From Bacteroidales bacterium (lineage in GTDB: Bacteria > Bacteroidota > Bacteroidia > Bacteroidales > JAGOPY01): 64,000 nt of DNA. The position numbers and the translations under genes were made by a program. Position 1 is the stretch's first letter, and each line of letters starts with the position of its first letter. The notes beneath the pieces are model-generated. The model saw nothing but the letters and a program-made list of their open reading frames with translations. It made no database searches and had not been told where the DNA came from. Below are positions 33,101 to 43,375 of the stretch, piece by piece. The stretch spans positions 67,637 through 131,636 of the forward strand of contig JAGOPY010000006.1 in NCBI GenBank assembly GCA_017991835.1, written 5' to 3'.

Positions 33101-36100
33101 CTATTTGATGGCTTTTGCCTTGTCGCTTTTCTTTAATTTCTTCATCATCAGGTCGTATGCAATGGGTGTAGCGACAAATACCGAGGAATAAGTACCGAAC
33201 GCAACACCAAAGAGCAGGGCAAAGGTAAATCCGCGGATGACCTCACCGCCAAAAATAAAGATGGCGATCAGTACGATCAGGGTTGTGCCGGCTGTGTTGA
33301 CCGTACGGGCCAGTGTGCTGTTAATAGCTTCATTGACATTTGTTTTGTAGTCCCGCTTCGGATGCAGGGTGACATATTCCCTGATCCTGTCGAAGATGAT
33401 CACCGTATCGTTGATGGAATAACCGATGATCGTCAGGATGGCGGCGATCAGCGCCTGGTCTAATTCCATGCTGAACGGCATGATGGAATAAAGCAGCGAA
33501 AATATTCCCAAAGTAATCAAGGCATCATGGAACAATGAAATCAGGCCTCCGAGTCCGTATTGCCATTTCTTGAACCGCAAGGCTATATATACGAAAATGA
33601 TTATCAAAGCAATTGCAATAGCCCGGATCGAACGCCATAAAATTTCATCCGATATTGTGGGATCAACCTTTTGTGAGCTTCTGATTCCCAGTAATTTACC
33701 GGCTTCTGTTGCATCTGTGGTAAAATCTGAGTAGGCAAATGACGGGTTGGTATAAAATGTTTTGAGACCGGTAAAGAGCTTGTTCTGGATGATCGAATCG
33801 ACCTCAGGCCCTTTATTATCAATCAAATATTTAGTGGTCACTTTAACCTGTGAGGAAGGTCCAAATGTTTTAACTTCGGGTGCATTACCTTCGAACTGTC
33901 CTTCAAGGGCATTCCTGACATCGATGGTGCTGACCGGCTGATCGAAGCGAATGACATAGGTCCTGCCGCCCGCGAAATCGATGCCTTGATCAAATCCCCT
34001 GGTAAACATTGAGATAAGGCCAATAACAGAGACTGTGATTGAAAAAATGTAAGCATATTTCCGTAAACTGACAAAGTCGATTTTTGTATTTTGCAGAAAT
34101 CCCCGGGTCGTGGGTATCTCAAATGATATGGTCTTGTTTTTATCAAGAAGTGTAGTGAAGATGATCCTGGAAATGAAAATAGCTGTGAACAGGGAGCTGA
34201 GGATACCGATGATCAGTGTAGTGGCAAAACCCTGTACCGGGCCCGTACCGAATATATAGAGTACGATAGCTGTAAGCAGGGTCGTTACGTTCCCGTCGAT
34301 AATAGCGGAATAGGCGGCTTTATAACCGTCGGAGATTGCCAGCCTGATCCCTTTGCCGGCCCTCATTTCCTCCTTGATTCGTTCGTAGATAATTACGTTG
34401 GCATCCACGGCCATACCGAGGGTTAAGACGATCCCGGCAATACCGGGAAGGGTCAGTACCGCCCCCAGGGAAGCTAAAACTCCGAGGATGAAGAACATAT
34501 TGACGATCAGGGCCAGGTCGGCGATCCATCCGGCGCGGGCATAAAAGAATACCATATAAAGCAGCACCAGCAGGAATGCGATGACGAATGACCATAAACC
34601 CGCATTGATTGCTTCCTGACCCAGTGATGGGCCTACGACCGCCTCTTCGACGATGCGTGCCGAAGCGGGGAGCTTACCGGCTTTGAGGATATTGGAGAGA
34701 TCCTGTGCTTCTTCCAGGGTCATTCCGCCTCCGCTGATAGAAGACATACCGTTGGGGATTTCACCTCTTACAGTCGGGAATGAATAAACGTGGTTGTCGA
34801 GCACTATAGCGATCTGTTTATCTATGTTCTCACCGGTGAGGCGTTTCCATGTCCGGGCACCTTCAGCATTCATATTCAGGCTGACCTCAACATTGCCAAG
34901 CTGGTCGTAATCCTGGCGGGCATCTACGATAACTTCACCGCCAAGGGCCGGGGTGCCGTCGCGTGAGGTCACCTTCAGCGCTACCAGTTCGAGCACATCG
35001 GAGTTGGCATCTCTTGGCTTAACCGTCCATACCAGCTTGAGGTTCCGGGGGAAGACGTTATCGACCTTCCTGAGCATATCATTAACTTTCGCCGTATCCT
35101 TTATGGCGGCAAATCCTACTGTTGCGCTTTGTCCCGGGTAATACTGTCCGTCTTCACCCTGGAAAAAGGCCGGCATCAGGTAAGCATTCAGGGGATTGTC
35201 TTTGGCATACTCTTCAAACGACTTGTCCTGGGCAGCTTTCGATGTGTCGCTCTCTATCTTGTCAAGAAGGGATTTAGTGGTGTCGCCAGCAGCAGGGCTA
35301 CCGGTTTCTCCGGTATCCGAAGTTTCTCCTTCCGTGGTCTTGCCAGCCGTGCCATTGTCTTCCAGGTTTTGAGATCCGAGGATCGTCACAAGACGGCTGT
35401 TGGCATCTGCAAAATATCCGTATACTTCCGAGTAGTTGTAGGTCTCCCAGAATTCAAGCTTGGCTGTCCCCTGGAGAAGTTTACGAACACGGGCAGGCTC
35501 TTTAATGCCCGGGAGTTCAACCAGGATTCGTCCGGTTCCCGTCAGTTTCTGGACATTCGGCTGGGTAACGCCGAACCTGTCGATACGAGTACGGATAATA
35601 TTGTACGTCATATCAAAGGCCCCTTCGGTTTCATCTCTTAAAACCTCAAGAACTTCATCATTTGTGGAGTTATAGGTGATTTTATCCTTAAATTCTACCG
35701 TGCTGAAGATAGAAGCCATGTTGGCATTGGGATCGACTTCACGGAATGCTTCTCCGAATAAGGTTACAAAATCGCGATCGCTCGATTTTTGCTTTTCATA
35801 GGCCCGTTCCATGGCTTGCTGGAAGATCGGGTTGACAGCATTGGGTCCGGCCAGTGCCTTGACAATTTCTCCTATCGAAACTTCCAGGACGACATTCATA
35901 CCGCCTCGCAGATCCAGCCCGAGGTTGATTTCCCTTTCTTTGACTTCTTTATAAGTATATTCTTTAACGAGAATATTGTAAATGGGTTGATTCGCCATGG
36001 AATCGAGATAATACGATTCTCGCGCTTTTGCCAGCGAATCCATCACAAAGGTTTTACTCCTCTGACTGCCGCCCGCCAATTCATCGGCCAGTCTCATCGC

Positions 36101-36229
36101 CTCAGCGTTTGTGGCATATTTACGCGCTTTCCGCTCCGTAATGCCGCTGAAAAATGTAAATGATAGCTGGAAAAGACAAACTAATGCAAATGCAATCGCA
36201 AATACCTTAATAGCTCCCTTACTTTGCAT
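33101..36229 (-). CDS. secDF: Protein translocase subunit SecDF (fused SecD and SecF)
   Basis: A 1042-residue inner-membrane motor that uses the proton gradient to complete Sec export. SecD part: N-terminal membrane helix, the EINLGLDLRGGMNVVLEVS signature near residue 95, periplasmic P1 domain, and a six-helix bundle with GMAVDANVIIYERIKEEM near 610. SecF part: GFDQGIDFAGGRTYVIRFDQ near 745 and GYSINDTVIIFDRIREY near 930. The single-polypeptide form is the rule in Bacteroidota. Between the halves of P1 is a Gly/Glu/Ser/Thr-rich low-complexity insert (about 300-340). The divergent spe operon starts 318 bases upstream. Confidence 0.97.
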   Translation of the reverse strand: MQSKGAIKVFAIAFALVCLFQLSFTFFSGITERKARKYATNAEAMRLADELAGGSQRSKTFVMDSLAKARESYYLDSMANQPIYNILVKEYTYKEVKEREINLGLDLRGGMNVVLEVSIGEIVKALAGPNAVNPIFQQAMERAYEKQKSSDRDFVTLFGEAFREVDPNANMASIFSTVEFKDKITYNSTNDEVLEVLRDETEGAFDMTYNIIRTRIDRFGVTQPNVQKLTGTGRILVELPGIKEPARVRKLLQGTAKLEFWETYNYSEVYGYFADANSRLVTILGSQNLEDNGTAGKTTEGETSDTGETGSPAAGDTTKSLLDKIESDTSKAAQDKSFEEYAKDNPLNAYLMPAFFQGEDGQYYPGQSATVGFAAIKDTAKVNDMLRKVDNVFPRNLKLVWTVKPRDANSDVLELVALKVTSRDGTPALGGEVIVDARQDYDQLGNVEVSLNMNAEGARTWKRLTGENIDKQIAIVLDNHVYSFPTVRGEIPNGMSSISGGGMTLEEAQDLSNILKAGKLPASARIVEEAVVGPSLGQEAINAGLWSFVIAFLLVLLYMVFFYARAGWIADLALIVNMFFILGVLASLGAVLTLPGIAGIVLTLGMAVDANVIIYERIKEEMRAGKGIRLAISDGYKAAYSAIIDGNVTTLLTAIVLYIFGTGPVQGFATTLIIGILSSLFTAIFISRIIFTTLLDKNKTISFEIPTTRGFLQNTKIDFVSLRKYAYIFSITVSVIGLISMFTRGFDQGIDFAGGRTYVIRFDQPVSTIDVRNALEGQFEGNAPEVKTFGPSSQVKVTTKYLIDNKGPEVDSIIQNKLFTGLKTFYTNPSFAYSDFTTDATEAGKLLGIRSSQKVDPTISDEILWRSIRAIAIALIIIFVYIALRFKKWQYGLGGLISLFHDALITLGIFSLLYSIMPFSMELDQALIAAILTIIGYSINDTVIIFDRIREYVTLHPKRDYKTNVNEAINSTLARTVNTAGTTLIVLIAIFIFGGEVIRGFTFALLFGVAFGTYSSVFVATPIAYDLMMKKLKKSDKAKAIK

Positions 36230-36271
36230 GTTTACAGAATTTTATGATTTTATACCTGTTTTTTGGAGGGT

Positions 36272-36280
36272 GCAAAATTA
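36272..36280 (-). promoter_or_regulatory. Possible -7 box of secDF
   Basis: On the minus strand TAATTTTGC fits TAnnTTTGY, 42 bases upstream of the secDF ATG. The upstream TTG element is unclear. Confidence 0.4.
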
Positions 36281-36485
36281 GCATATTATTTCTAATTTCC
36301 ATTAGTACCTTCATTTTTTATTGGTAAAAGAATGTAATGAAACTGGAAATTTGAAAATTGAAAATTGGAAGGACAAATTGTATCATTTCTATTACGTATA
36401 AACATAAGAATATCAGATAAATAAAAATCCGACTAAGATGGATGGAGTAAAAATTACTGATTTAGGTGAGTTGGATTGAAGTTTC

Positions 36486-36518
36486 TTGACAGTGATATCT
36501 TTAATATATTATCTTTGC
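36486..36518 (+). promoter_or_regulatory. Bacteroidota-type promoter of the polyamine operon
   Basis: TTG (36486-36488) is followed after 21 bases by TATCTTTGC (36510-36518), a close match to the TTG-N19-21-TAnnTTTG consensus. The arginine decarboxylase ATG lies 29 bases downstream of the box. Confidence 0.75.
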
Positions 36519-36547
36519 CTGCCGTTTAACAAGTTAATTGTATTGAT

Positions 36548-37939
36548 ATGAAAGTTAAGTATCTGGATCTGATTGAACAAACCTTCGATTTCCCAACGAA
36601 TGAGTTCGAAGTGATTGATTATGAGCTGAATTTTCATGAAATTCCGCTGATGGACATTATAAAACAATATGGCACTCCGTTAAAAATCAGTTATCTGCCA
36701 AAGATAAGTGAGCAGATCCAGAAGGCTAAAAGATGGTTTAACGTGGCCATGGCCAAAGCCGATTATAACGGCAATTACATATATTGTTACTGCACGAAAA
36801 GTTCTCACTTTTCATTTATCCTGCAGGAAGCAATGAAAAACGATATTCATATCGAGACCTCTTCAGCCTTTGATATTCATATTGTGGAGCAGTTGTTTGA
36901 AGAAGGCCGGATCAATAAGGATACCCATATAATATGCAATGGATTTAAACGCCCTCAATACATTGAAAACATCATTAATCTGATAAACCGTGGCTTTGAA
37001 AATACTATTCCGGTCCTCGATAATATTTTCGAGCTGGATAAATTTTCAAAAGGCATTAGAAAAAAGGTAAAATTAGGGATCAGAATTGCTTCGGAAGAAG
37101 AACCGAAATTTGAATTTTATACCTCCAGGCTTGGTATAAGGTATAATGATATTGTTTCCTATTACCAGGAAAAAATACAGAATAACAGCAAGTTTGCCTT
37201 GAAAATGCTGCACTTCTTCATCAATACCGGTATCCGGGATACAGCCTATTACTGGAATGAGCTGTCGAAATGCGTCAATGTTTACTGTGAGCTCAAAAAA
37301 ATATGCCCCGAACTTGATTCGCTGAACATCGGCGGTGGATTTCCCGTAAAGAACTCTCTTACATTTGATTATGATTACGAGTACATGGCAGAGGAGATCA
37401 TTTCACAGATTAAAATCATTTGCAATCAGAATAATGTGCCTGAACCCGATATATTTACCGAATTTGGTTCCTTCACGGTCGGCGAAAGCGGGGCCGTGCT
37501 CTATTCCATCATTGATCAGAAAAGGCAGAACGACCGGGAGATCTGGAATATGATCGACAGCTCTTTTATGACAACACTTCCGGATACCTGGGCGCTTAAC
37601 CAAAGGTTCATCCTTTTAGCCGTCAATAACTGGGATGCTGAATATGAGCGCGTATTCCTGGGCGGACTGACCTGCGACAGCATGGATTATTATAACTCCG
37701 AGGCTCATTCCAATGCCATCTTCTTACCTAAAATGAGACCGGGAATTCCTCAGTATATCGGTTTGTTTCATACCGGCGCCTACCAGGAATCGATCGGCGG
37801 TTACGGTGGCATACAGCATTGCCTTATTCCGGCGCCGAAACATATTATCATCGACCGCGACAGCGATGGGGAATACAATACCAAGCTGTTTGCCAAGGAA
37901 CAAAGCTATAAAGCGATGATGAAGGTTCTGGGTTACTAA
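36548..37939 (+). CDS. speA: Biosynthetic arginine decarboxylase (alanine racemase fold)
   Basis: Converts arginine to agmatine, entering polyamine synthesis. The 463-residue protein is a PLP enzyme of the fold-III group: YCYCTKSSHFSFILQEAMKN carries the Schiff-base Lys near residue 80, SLNIGGGFPVKN is the glycine-rich phosphate loop near 260, EFGSFTVGESGAV near 305, and the late GLTCDSMDYYN has the Cys-Asp pair of the active site from the second subunit. It is much shorter than E. coli SpeA (about 650 residues) and matches the compact Bacteroidota type. Agmatinase and a deoxyhypusine-synthase-like gene follow, supporting the assignment over diaminopimelate decarboxylase. Confidence 0.88.
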   Translation: MKVKYLDLIEQTFDFPTNEFEVIDYELNFHEIPLMDIIKQYGTPLKISYLPKISEQIQKAKRWFNVAMAKADYNGNYIYCYCTKSSHFSFILQEAMKNDIHIETSSAFDIHIVEQLFEEGRINKDTHIICNGFKRPQYIENIINLINRGFENTIPVLDNIFELDKFSKGIRKKVKLGIRIASEEEPKFEFYTSRLGIRYNDIVSYYQEKIQNNSKFALKMLHFFINTGIRDTAYYWNELSKCVNVYCELKKICPELDSLNIGGGFPVKNSLTFDYDYEYMAEEIISQIKIICNQNNVPEPDIFTEFGSFTVGESGAVLYSIIDQKRQNDREIWNMIDSSFMTTLPDTWALNQRFILLAVNNWDAEYERVFLGGLTCDSMDYYNSEAHSNAIFLPKMRPGIPQYIGLFHTGAYQESIGGYGGIQHCLIPAPKHIIIDRDSDGEYNTKLFAKEQSYKAMMKVLGY

Positions 37940-37988
37940 TGTAATCAAAAAAGTCGTATTTTAGAGTTTTCTAATTTAAACCGTATAT

Positions 37989-38837
37989 ATGAATTTTGGT
38001 GGAATACCCGCTGAACTGTCAGGTTATGAAGTGTCTCCTATTGTTATCCTGCCGGTTCCGTTCGATGCAACCAGTACCTGGATCAAGGGGGCTGACAGGG
38101 GACCAGATGCCATCCTGGAAGCATCGGCAAATATGGAACTTTATGATATAGAGACCGATTCCGAGGTTTATCTAAAGGGAATTTTTACCGCTGAACCGGT
38201 CATCGAAGAAAATTCCCCGGAAAATCTGGCCGTTAAGGTGAAAAAATCCATCAGCCGATTTCTGGATGATGGTAAATTCGTCGTAACCCTGGGAGGGGAA
38301 CATTCGGTAACTATTGGCGCTGTGCAGGCATTTGCAGAGAGATTTCCGGGACTGCATGTATTGCAGATCGATGCCCATACAGATCTTCGCCCCGAATACG
38401 AAGGCTCCCGTTTTAATCATGCCTGTGTCATGTCGCGTGTCAGGGAACTGTGCCCGATCGTGCAGGTTGGTATCCGCAGTATGGATGTGGTGGAAAAACC
38501 TTTTGTTGATAAAGGCAGGATCTTTTATGCCAAAGATATCGCCGGGTCCGGGAATAACTGGATCGACAGGGTTATAGAATTACTTGGTGATCAAGTGTAT
38601 ATCACTATCGATCTCGATGGATTCGACCCATCAGTGTTACCTGCAACCGGCACACCGGAGCCCGGTGGGTTAAACTACTATGAGGTGTTGCACCTTGTCA
38701 GGAAACTGATAAATACCCGCAAAGTAGTTGGTTTTGATGTTGTTGAATTGTGTCCTATAGTTGATAACAAAGCCTCTGACTTTCTGGCGTCCAAACTTAT
38801 TTACCAGATGCTGAGCTATCAATTTGTAAATCAATAA
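37989..38837 (+). CDS. speB: Agmatinase (ureohydrolase family)
   Basis: Hydrolyses agmatine to putrescine and urea. The 282-residue product shows the binuclear manganese site of the arginase/agmatinase family: TLGGEHSVTIG (His ligand), LQIDAHTDLRPEYEG (Asp-His-Asp ligands) and YITIDLDGFDPSVLPATGTP (two Asp), with N-terminal VPFDATSTWIKGADRGPDAI. It begins 49 bases after the arginine decarboxylase gene, whose product is its substrate. Confidence 0.95.
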   Translation: MNFGGIPAELSGYEVSPIVILPVPFDATSTWIKGADRGPDAILEASANMELYDIETDSEVYLKGIFTAEPVIEENSPENLAVKVKKSISRFLDDGKFVVTLGGEHSVTIGAVQAFAERFPGLHVLQIDAHTDLRPEYEGSRFNHACVMSRVRELCPIVQVGIRSMDVVEKPFVDKGRIFYAKDIAGSGNNWIDRVIELLGDQVYITIDLDGFDPSVLPATGTPEPGGLNYYEVLHLVRKLINTRKVVGFDVVELCPIVDNKASDFLASKLIYQMLSYQFVNQ

Positions 38838-38930
38838 GTAATTCAGCCTGCGGAATTTTGGTTAATCCGGTTATCGCGGATGGGTTAAAATAATACTATT
38901 CATGTTGATTAAATATAAAAACTCGATACT

Positions 38931-39950
38931 ATGGAAAAGAAAGATCTTTTGAAACAGGCAATTGAACATGTCGATATCAAATCGTTTGATTCAGCCCCTG
39001 TGATCGATTCGATGCGGAAGATGTCGTTCACTTCTCGTGAAACGGCTAATGCAGCTGATATCCTGCAGCTTATGATCAATGATAAAAGCTGTTCGATCTG
39101 GCTGACCCTGGCCGGCAGCACCAGTGCCGGAGGATGTATGCAGGTATATGTAGATATGGTGAAAAACAATATGATCGATGCCATTGTGGCCACGGGGGCT
39201 TCCATAGTCGATATGGACTTCTTTGAGGCTCTGGGGTTCAGACATTACCGGGGAACGCCCAGTATCGATGACCGGATGCTGAGGAATAACTATATCGACC
39301 GCATTTACGACACTTATATTGATGAAGAGGAATTGCAGCATTGCGATATGACGGTAAAACTTATCGCAGATAAGCTGGAGCCCAGGCCCTTTTCTTCAAG
39401 GGAATTTATCCGGGAGATGGGCCGATATCTTAGCGAGAACTCTGTTAAGAAAGATTCTCTCATCCAGGCCTGTTTCGAACATGACGTGCCGATTTTCTGC
39501 CCGGCTTTTTCAGACAGCAGCGCCGGATTTGGCCTTGTGAAGCATCAATGGGAAAATCCCGGAAAACATGTCAGCATCGATTCGGTGAAGGATTTCCTGG
39601 AGCTGACGCTGGTAAAGATGGCGGCCGAATCAACCGGATTATTCATGATCGGGGGCGGGGTGCCCAAAAACTTTGCACAGGATACAGTGATCTGTGCCGA
39701 AATTCTTGGTAAGGATGTCCCGATGCATAAATACGCTGTCCAGATCACGGTAGCGGATGTCAGGGATGGGGCCTGTTCGAGTTCTACCCTTAAAGAAGCT
39801 TCCTCCTGGGGAAAGGTGGATACGGTTTACGAGCAGATGGTTTATGCTGAAGCTACTTCTGTACTGCCGCTTATTGTGAGCTATGCCTATCATCGCGGAG
39901 ACTGGAAGAGCCGGACAAAATACCGCTGGAGCAAGCTTTTCGATAAATAA
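38931..39950 (+). CDS. Deoxyhypusine synthase family protein
   Basis: A 339-residue NAD-dependent enzyme of the deoxyhypusine synthase family. Motifs include SIWLTLAGSTSAGGCMQVYV and IVATGASIVDMDFFEALG in the NAD fold, FCPAFSDSSAGFGLV, and the catalytic Lys near residue 295 in KEASSWGKVDTVYEQM, which lines up with the active Lys of the eukaryotic enzyme. Bacteria have no eIF5A to modify, so this copy more probably moves an aminobutyl group between small polyamines, making homospermidine or spermidine. The place behind arginine decarboxylase and agmatinase, which supply putrescine, agrees. Its stop abuts that of the convergent permease gene with no spacer. Confidence 0.85.
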   Translation: MEKKDLLKQAIEHVDIKSFDSAPVIDSMRKMSFTSRETANAADILQLMINDKSCSIWLTLAGSTSAGGCMQVYVDMVKNNMIDAIVATGASIVDMDFFEALGFRHYRGTPSIDDRMLRNNYIDRIYDTYIDEEELQHCDMTVKLIADKLEPRPFSSREFIREMGRYLSENSVKKDSLIQACFEHDVPIFCPAFSDSSAGFGLVKHQWENPGKHVSIDSVKDFLELTLVKMAAESTGLFMIGGGVPKNFAQDTVICAEILGKDVPMHKYAVQITVADVRDGACSSSTLKEASSWGKVDTVYEQMVYAEATSVLPLIVSYAYHRGDWKSRTKYRWSKLFDK

Positions 39951-41309
39951 TCACGGCTTGTAAGTAAGCCATTTCCACAGTTCCCTGTAGCTGACCTTTT
40001 TACCGTACATAAGGATACCGGTACGGTATATTTTGGCGGCTATCCAGGTCGTTACCAGGAATCCAACGATAAGCAGGATCATCGATGGGATCAGATCGGT
40101 GTATATGTTTATCCCGAAGGGAACACGGATCATCATGATGATCGGTGAGGTGAAAGGGATAAGGGAAAGCCAGTAGGCGACACTTCCGTCAGGGTTATTC
40201 AATACAAACGACAGCCCGATAATAATGGAAAAGATGAGCGGTATCGTTACCGGCATCATGAATTGCTGTGTATCGGCCTCATTGTCGACAGCCGACCCGA
40301 TCGCCGCAAACAGCGCGGCATACAGCAGGTATCCTCCGACAAAATAAAACAGGAAGGTGAAAATGATGATTCCGTAATTGATGGAGAAGAAAACCTCCAG
40401 GATCTGGTTGATGTTTTCGTCGGATCCCAGCGCCTCCAAACCTTGCTGCGTGTCGGGCATACCCATGGCGTCGGACTGGAAAAGTTGCCCGGGATCGGTG
40501 ACCACAGGCTGCTCGCCCATCTTAAAATCGGCTATCTGGTCGGAGTACGCGGCTGTGAATGCCGTTACAATGCCAAGGGTCAGCAGGATCCAGAGGAGGA
40601 ACTGGGTCAGCCCGACCATCGCTATGCCGACGATCTTACCGAGCATCAGCTGGATCGGTTTAACGGAGGATACGATGACCTCGATGATCCGGTTGGTTTT
40701 CTCTTCGATAACGCCCCTCATAACCTGCGCACCATACATAAAAATGAAGAAATAGATCAGCATACCGCCAATGAATCCCAGTGCCCAGCTGATCTCGGTG
40801 AACGACTTTTTGTTGGTCTCAATATCTTCTACAACGAGATTGATATTTGATTTGACCGAGGCCAGGGTTTCTTCATCAATCCCGTAAACGTCTTGTAGTT
40901 TCTTGTTCTCCAGGATTTTATTTGCCGATTCCTGCAAGTAGAGCTTCAGGCTGAGCCCGGGATTCTTATAGGAATAAAGATAAAAGGCCAATGGTGTCGA
41001 GTAAGAAGATTTGGGGATATAGAGGATTGCAAAGTTTTCGCTGGTAGCCAGTTTTTCTTTTGCTGTCTGAAGATCGTCGGTTATATATTCAAATTTGGTA
41101 TCGGAAGTTTCCTTAAATTCTTCGAAAAAAATACCGGTTTCATCAAGTACCTCAATGGTTTTTATGCCGTCGGAGCGGGAAGCCAGTAAAAGTGGCACAA
41201 TCCAGACCGATGCCATCAGGATGGGCCCGAGGAAAGTCATGACGATGAACGACTTTTTCTTTACCCGGGTCAGGTATTCGCGTTGTATGATGAGCCAGAT
41301 TTTTTTCAT
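39951..41309 (-). CDS. ABC-2 type transporter permease (NatB-like)
   Basis: A 452-residue inner-membrane permease. A first membrane helix near residues 22-42 (KSFIVMTFLGPILMASVWIV) is followed by a large extracytoplasmic loop, then at least five helices from about 180 onward (GFIGGMLIYFFIFMYGAQVM; GVIEEKTNRIIEVIVSSVKP is the typical cytoplasmic coupling motif of NatB-type exporters). The substrate is unknown; sodium, drugs or lipids occur in the class. Its ATG overlaps the ATPase stop (ATGA). Confidence 0.9.
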   Translation of the reverse strand: MKKIWLIIQREYLTRVKKKSFIVMTFLGPILMASVWIVPLLLASRSDGIKTIEVLDETGIFFEEFKETSDTKFEYITDDLQTAKEKLATSENFAILYIPKSSYSTPLAFYLYSYKNPGLSLKLYLQESANKILENKKLQDVYGIDEETLASVKSNINLVVEDIETNKKSFTEISWALGFIGGMLIYFFIFMYGAQVMRGVIEEKTNRIIEVIVSSVKPIQLMLGKIVGIAMVGLTQFLLWILLTLGIVTAFTAAYSDQIADFKMGEQPVVTDPGQLFQSDAMGMPDTQQGLEALGSDENINQILEVFFSINYGIIIFTFLFYFVGGYLLYAALFAAIGSAVDNEADTQQFMMPVTIPLIFSIIIGLSFVLNNPDGSVAYWLSLIPFTSPIIMMIRVPFGINIYTDLIPSMILLIVGFLVTTWIAAKIYRTGILMYGKKVSYRELWKWLTYKP

Positions 41310-42223
41310 TTTTCAGCAGCGTTAACGGTGGCGATAAAGATGTCGTTCATGGTCGGAAGAATTTCGCGGAATGCATGCACACTGGCCTGCGAAATGAGAC
41401 CCGATAGCAGTTCATTCGGCTTATGATCCAGAATTCCCCGTATCTGAAGAGTTTGTCTTCCCTCTTTTTCCTCTTTCTTAATGATTTCACATTGGGCAGG
41501 CAGTTCCAGGCTTCCGTTTACCAGCCCGGAGACTTCCACCTCGTAAATTTCGGTGCGGTGCTGCTGGCGGATCTCCATCATGCTGCCTTCCAGTATTTTT
41601 CTGGATTTGTTGATCAGGGCGATATTGTCGCAGAGCTCCTCAACGGAAGCCATGTTGTGGGTAGAGAAGATTATAGTAGAACCATCGGAACGCAGTTTTA
41701 GGATCTCTTCTTTCAGCAGGTTGGCATTGATCGGGTCGAACCCGCTGAAGGGTTCATCGAAGATGAGCAGTTTGGGTTTATGAAGGACTGTGATAATGAA
41801 CTGTACTTTCTGCTGCATTCCTTTCGAAAGTTCTTCCACTTTTTTATTCCACCAGGCGCTGATCTCAAATTTCTCAAACCATTCTTTGAGCTGCTTCTGG
41901 GCGTCGGTATGGCTCAATCCTTTCAGTTGCGAGAGGTAGAGCGCCTGCTCGCCGACCTTCATCTTTTTATAGAGTCCCCTCTCTTCCGGCAGGTATCCAA
42001 TGCGGGTGATATCATCCGGATGGATCTTTTTTCCGTCGAAAAGGATTTGCCCTTCATCCGGCGCGGTGATCATATTAATAATTCGGATAAGGGTTGTTTT
42101 ACCTGCTCCGTTTGGCCCGAGAAGGCCGTAGATGCTTCCTGCGGGGACATCGAGGGTGACTTTTTCCAGCGCGGTGTGTCCGGAAAAACGCTTGGTGACT
42201 TCTTCTACCTGTATTATGTTCAC
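41306..42223 (-). CDS. ABC transporter ATP-binding protein (NatA-like)
   Basis: A 305-residue ATPase partner of the downstream permease. Walker A is [20 protein letters not shown] near residue 34, the ABC signature variant is [14 protein letters not shown] near 135, Walker B is [20 protein letters not shown] near 155 and the switch His is in [10 protein letters not shown]. The C-terminal 80 residues form a small beta-rich extension. Its start overlaps the dnaJ stop by 4 bases, so the exporter is translated from the grpE-dnaJ message. Confidence 0.95.
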   Translation of the reverse strand: MNIIQVEEVTKRFSGHTALEKVTLDVPAGSIYGLLGPNGAGKTTLIRIINMITAPDEGQILFDGKKIHPDDITRIGYLPEERGLYKKMKVGEQALYLSQLKGLSHTDAQKQLKEWFEKFEISAWWNKKVEELSKGMQQKVQFIITVLHKPKLLIFDEPFSGFDPINANLLKEEILKLRSDGSTIIFSTHNMASVEELCDNIALINKSRKILEGSMMEIRQQHRTEIYEVEVSGLVNGSLELPAQCEIIKKEEKEGRQTLQIRGILDHKPNELLSGLISQASVHAFREILPTMNDIFIATVNAAEK

Positions 42224-43374
42224 TGGAATAAATCTTTCATTCTGTCAAAAAATCCCCTGTCTTTTTTCGAAGGGTGCGGCTTAAAGTTTTCCGATTCCCT
42301 GAGCTTTTCCATTATTTGGTGTTCTTCGCGGGTCAGCTCCCTGGGAGTCCAGACGGTCAGGTTGACCAGCAGGTCGCCTCTTCCGTACCCGTTAATATCG
42401 GGCAGCCCTTTGTTTTTCAAACGCAGTATTTTTCCGCTTTGCGTTCCCGGATCTATTTTCAGCCTTGCTTTTCCGTCGAGAGTCGGGATTTCAACTGAAC
42501 CGCCGAGGGCTGCATCGGGAAGGCTGATAAAATGTTCATAGACCAGGTTGTTATTGTCGCGTGTAAAGTGCTCATGTTCATGTTCTTCTATAAGGATGAG
42601 CAGATCCCCGGGGATACCGCCACGGGCTGCCGCATTGCCTTTACCGCTCATAGAGAGTTGCATTCCGTCGGCTACGCCGGCCGGAATCCTTACAGCGATC
42701 ACCTCTTCTCCCTTGACAATTCCGTTGCCATAGCATTTGTTGCACTTGGTGCCGATGATCGTCCCTTCGCCGTCGCAGGTCGGGCAGGTAGATGATGTTT
42801 GCATCTGTCCCAAAAAGGTTGAGGTTACCCGGGTCACCCTTCCCTGGCCATGGCACGTCGGACACGTATTCATCGAGGCTCCTTTTTCGGCGCCCGTTCC
42901 GTTACAATGGTCACAGGGGATGTATTTGCTGACTTTTATCTTTTTCTCTACTCCAGACGCAATCTCTTCCAGGGTCAGTTTGACCTTCACCCTCAGGTTG
43001 GTTCCCCTGTTCACCCTTCGGGTGGTCCTGCCCCGCGTTCCGAAACCAAACTGTTCCCCAAAGGCGCTTCCGAAACCTCCCCCGAAAATATCCCCGAAAT
43101 GGGAGAATATATCGTCCATGCTCATATTGAAGCCGCCCCCGTTCATCCCCTTCACCCCGTCATGCCCGTAACGGTCGTAACGTTGTTTTTTATCAGAATC
43201 ACTGAGCACCTCATATGCTTCTGCCGCTTCCTTGAATTTAGCCTCGGCCGATGGGTCATCCGGATTTTTATCCGGATGGTATTTCAGGGCCATTTTCCGG
43301 TAGGCTTTCTTGATCTCGTCGGCAGAAGCCGAACGGGGAATATCAAGAACTTCGTAATAATCGCGTTTTGCCAT
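42220..43374 (-). CDS. dnaJ: Chaperone protein DnaJ
   Basis: The 384-residue Hsp40 co-chaperone stimulates DnaK ATPase and hands over substrates. It has the J domain with HPD ([10 protein letters not shown], residues 30-39), a Gly/Phe-rich region, four CxxCxGxG zinc repeats ([42 protein letters not shown]) and the C-terminal substrate-binding domains. It follows grpE by one base. The typical dnaK gene is not in this window. Confidence 0.98.
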   Translation of the reverse strand: MAKRDYYEVLDIPRSASADEIKKAYRKMALKYHPDKNPDDPSAEAKFKEAAEAYEVLSDSDKKQRYDRYGHDGVKGMNGGGFNMSMDDIFSHFGDIFGGGFGSAFGEQFGFGTRGRTTRRVNRGTNLRVKVKLTLEEIASGVEKKIKVSKYIPCDHCNGTGAEKGASMNTCPTCHGQGRVTRVTSTFLGQMQTSSTCPTCDGEGTIIGTKCNKCYGNGIVKGEEVIAVRIPAGVADGMQLSMSGKGNAAARGGIPGDLLILIEEHEHEHFTRDNNNLVYEHFISLPDAALGGSVEIPTLDGKARLKIDPGTQSGKILRLKNKGLPDINGYGRGDLLVNLTVWTPRELTREEHQIMEKLRESENFKPHPSKKDRGFFDRMKDLFQ

Positions 43375-43375
43375 C

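Larger units (their letters stand above)
36230..36547. other. Divergent promoter region of secDF and the polyamine operon
   Basis: An AT-rich 318-base region without a gene. It holds a plus-strand promoter at 36486-36518 and a minus-strand TAATTTTGC box at 36280-36272 that may serve secDF, although a TTG element at the proper spacing is not clear for the latter. Confidence 0.6.
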
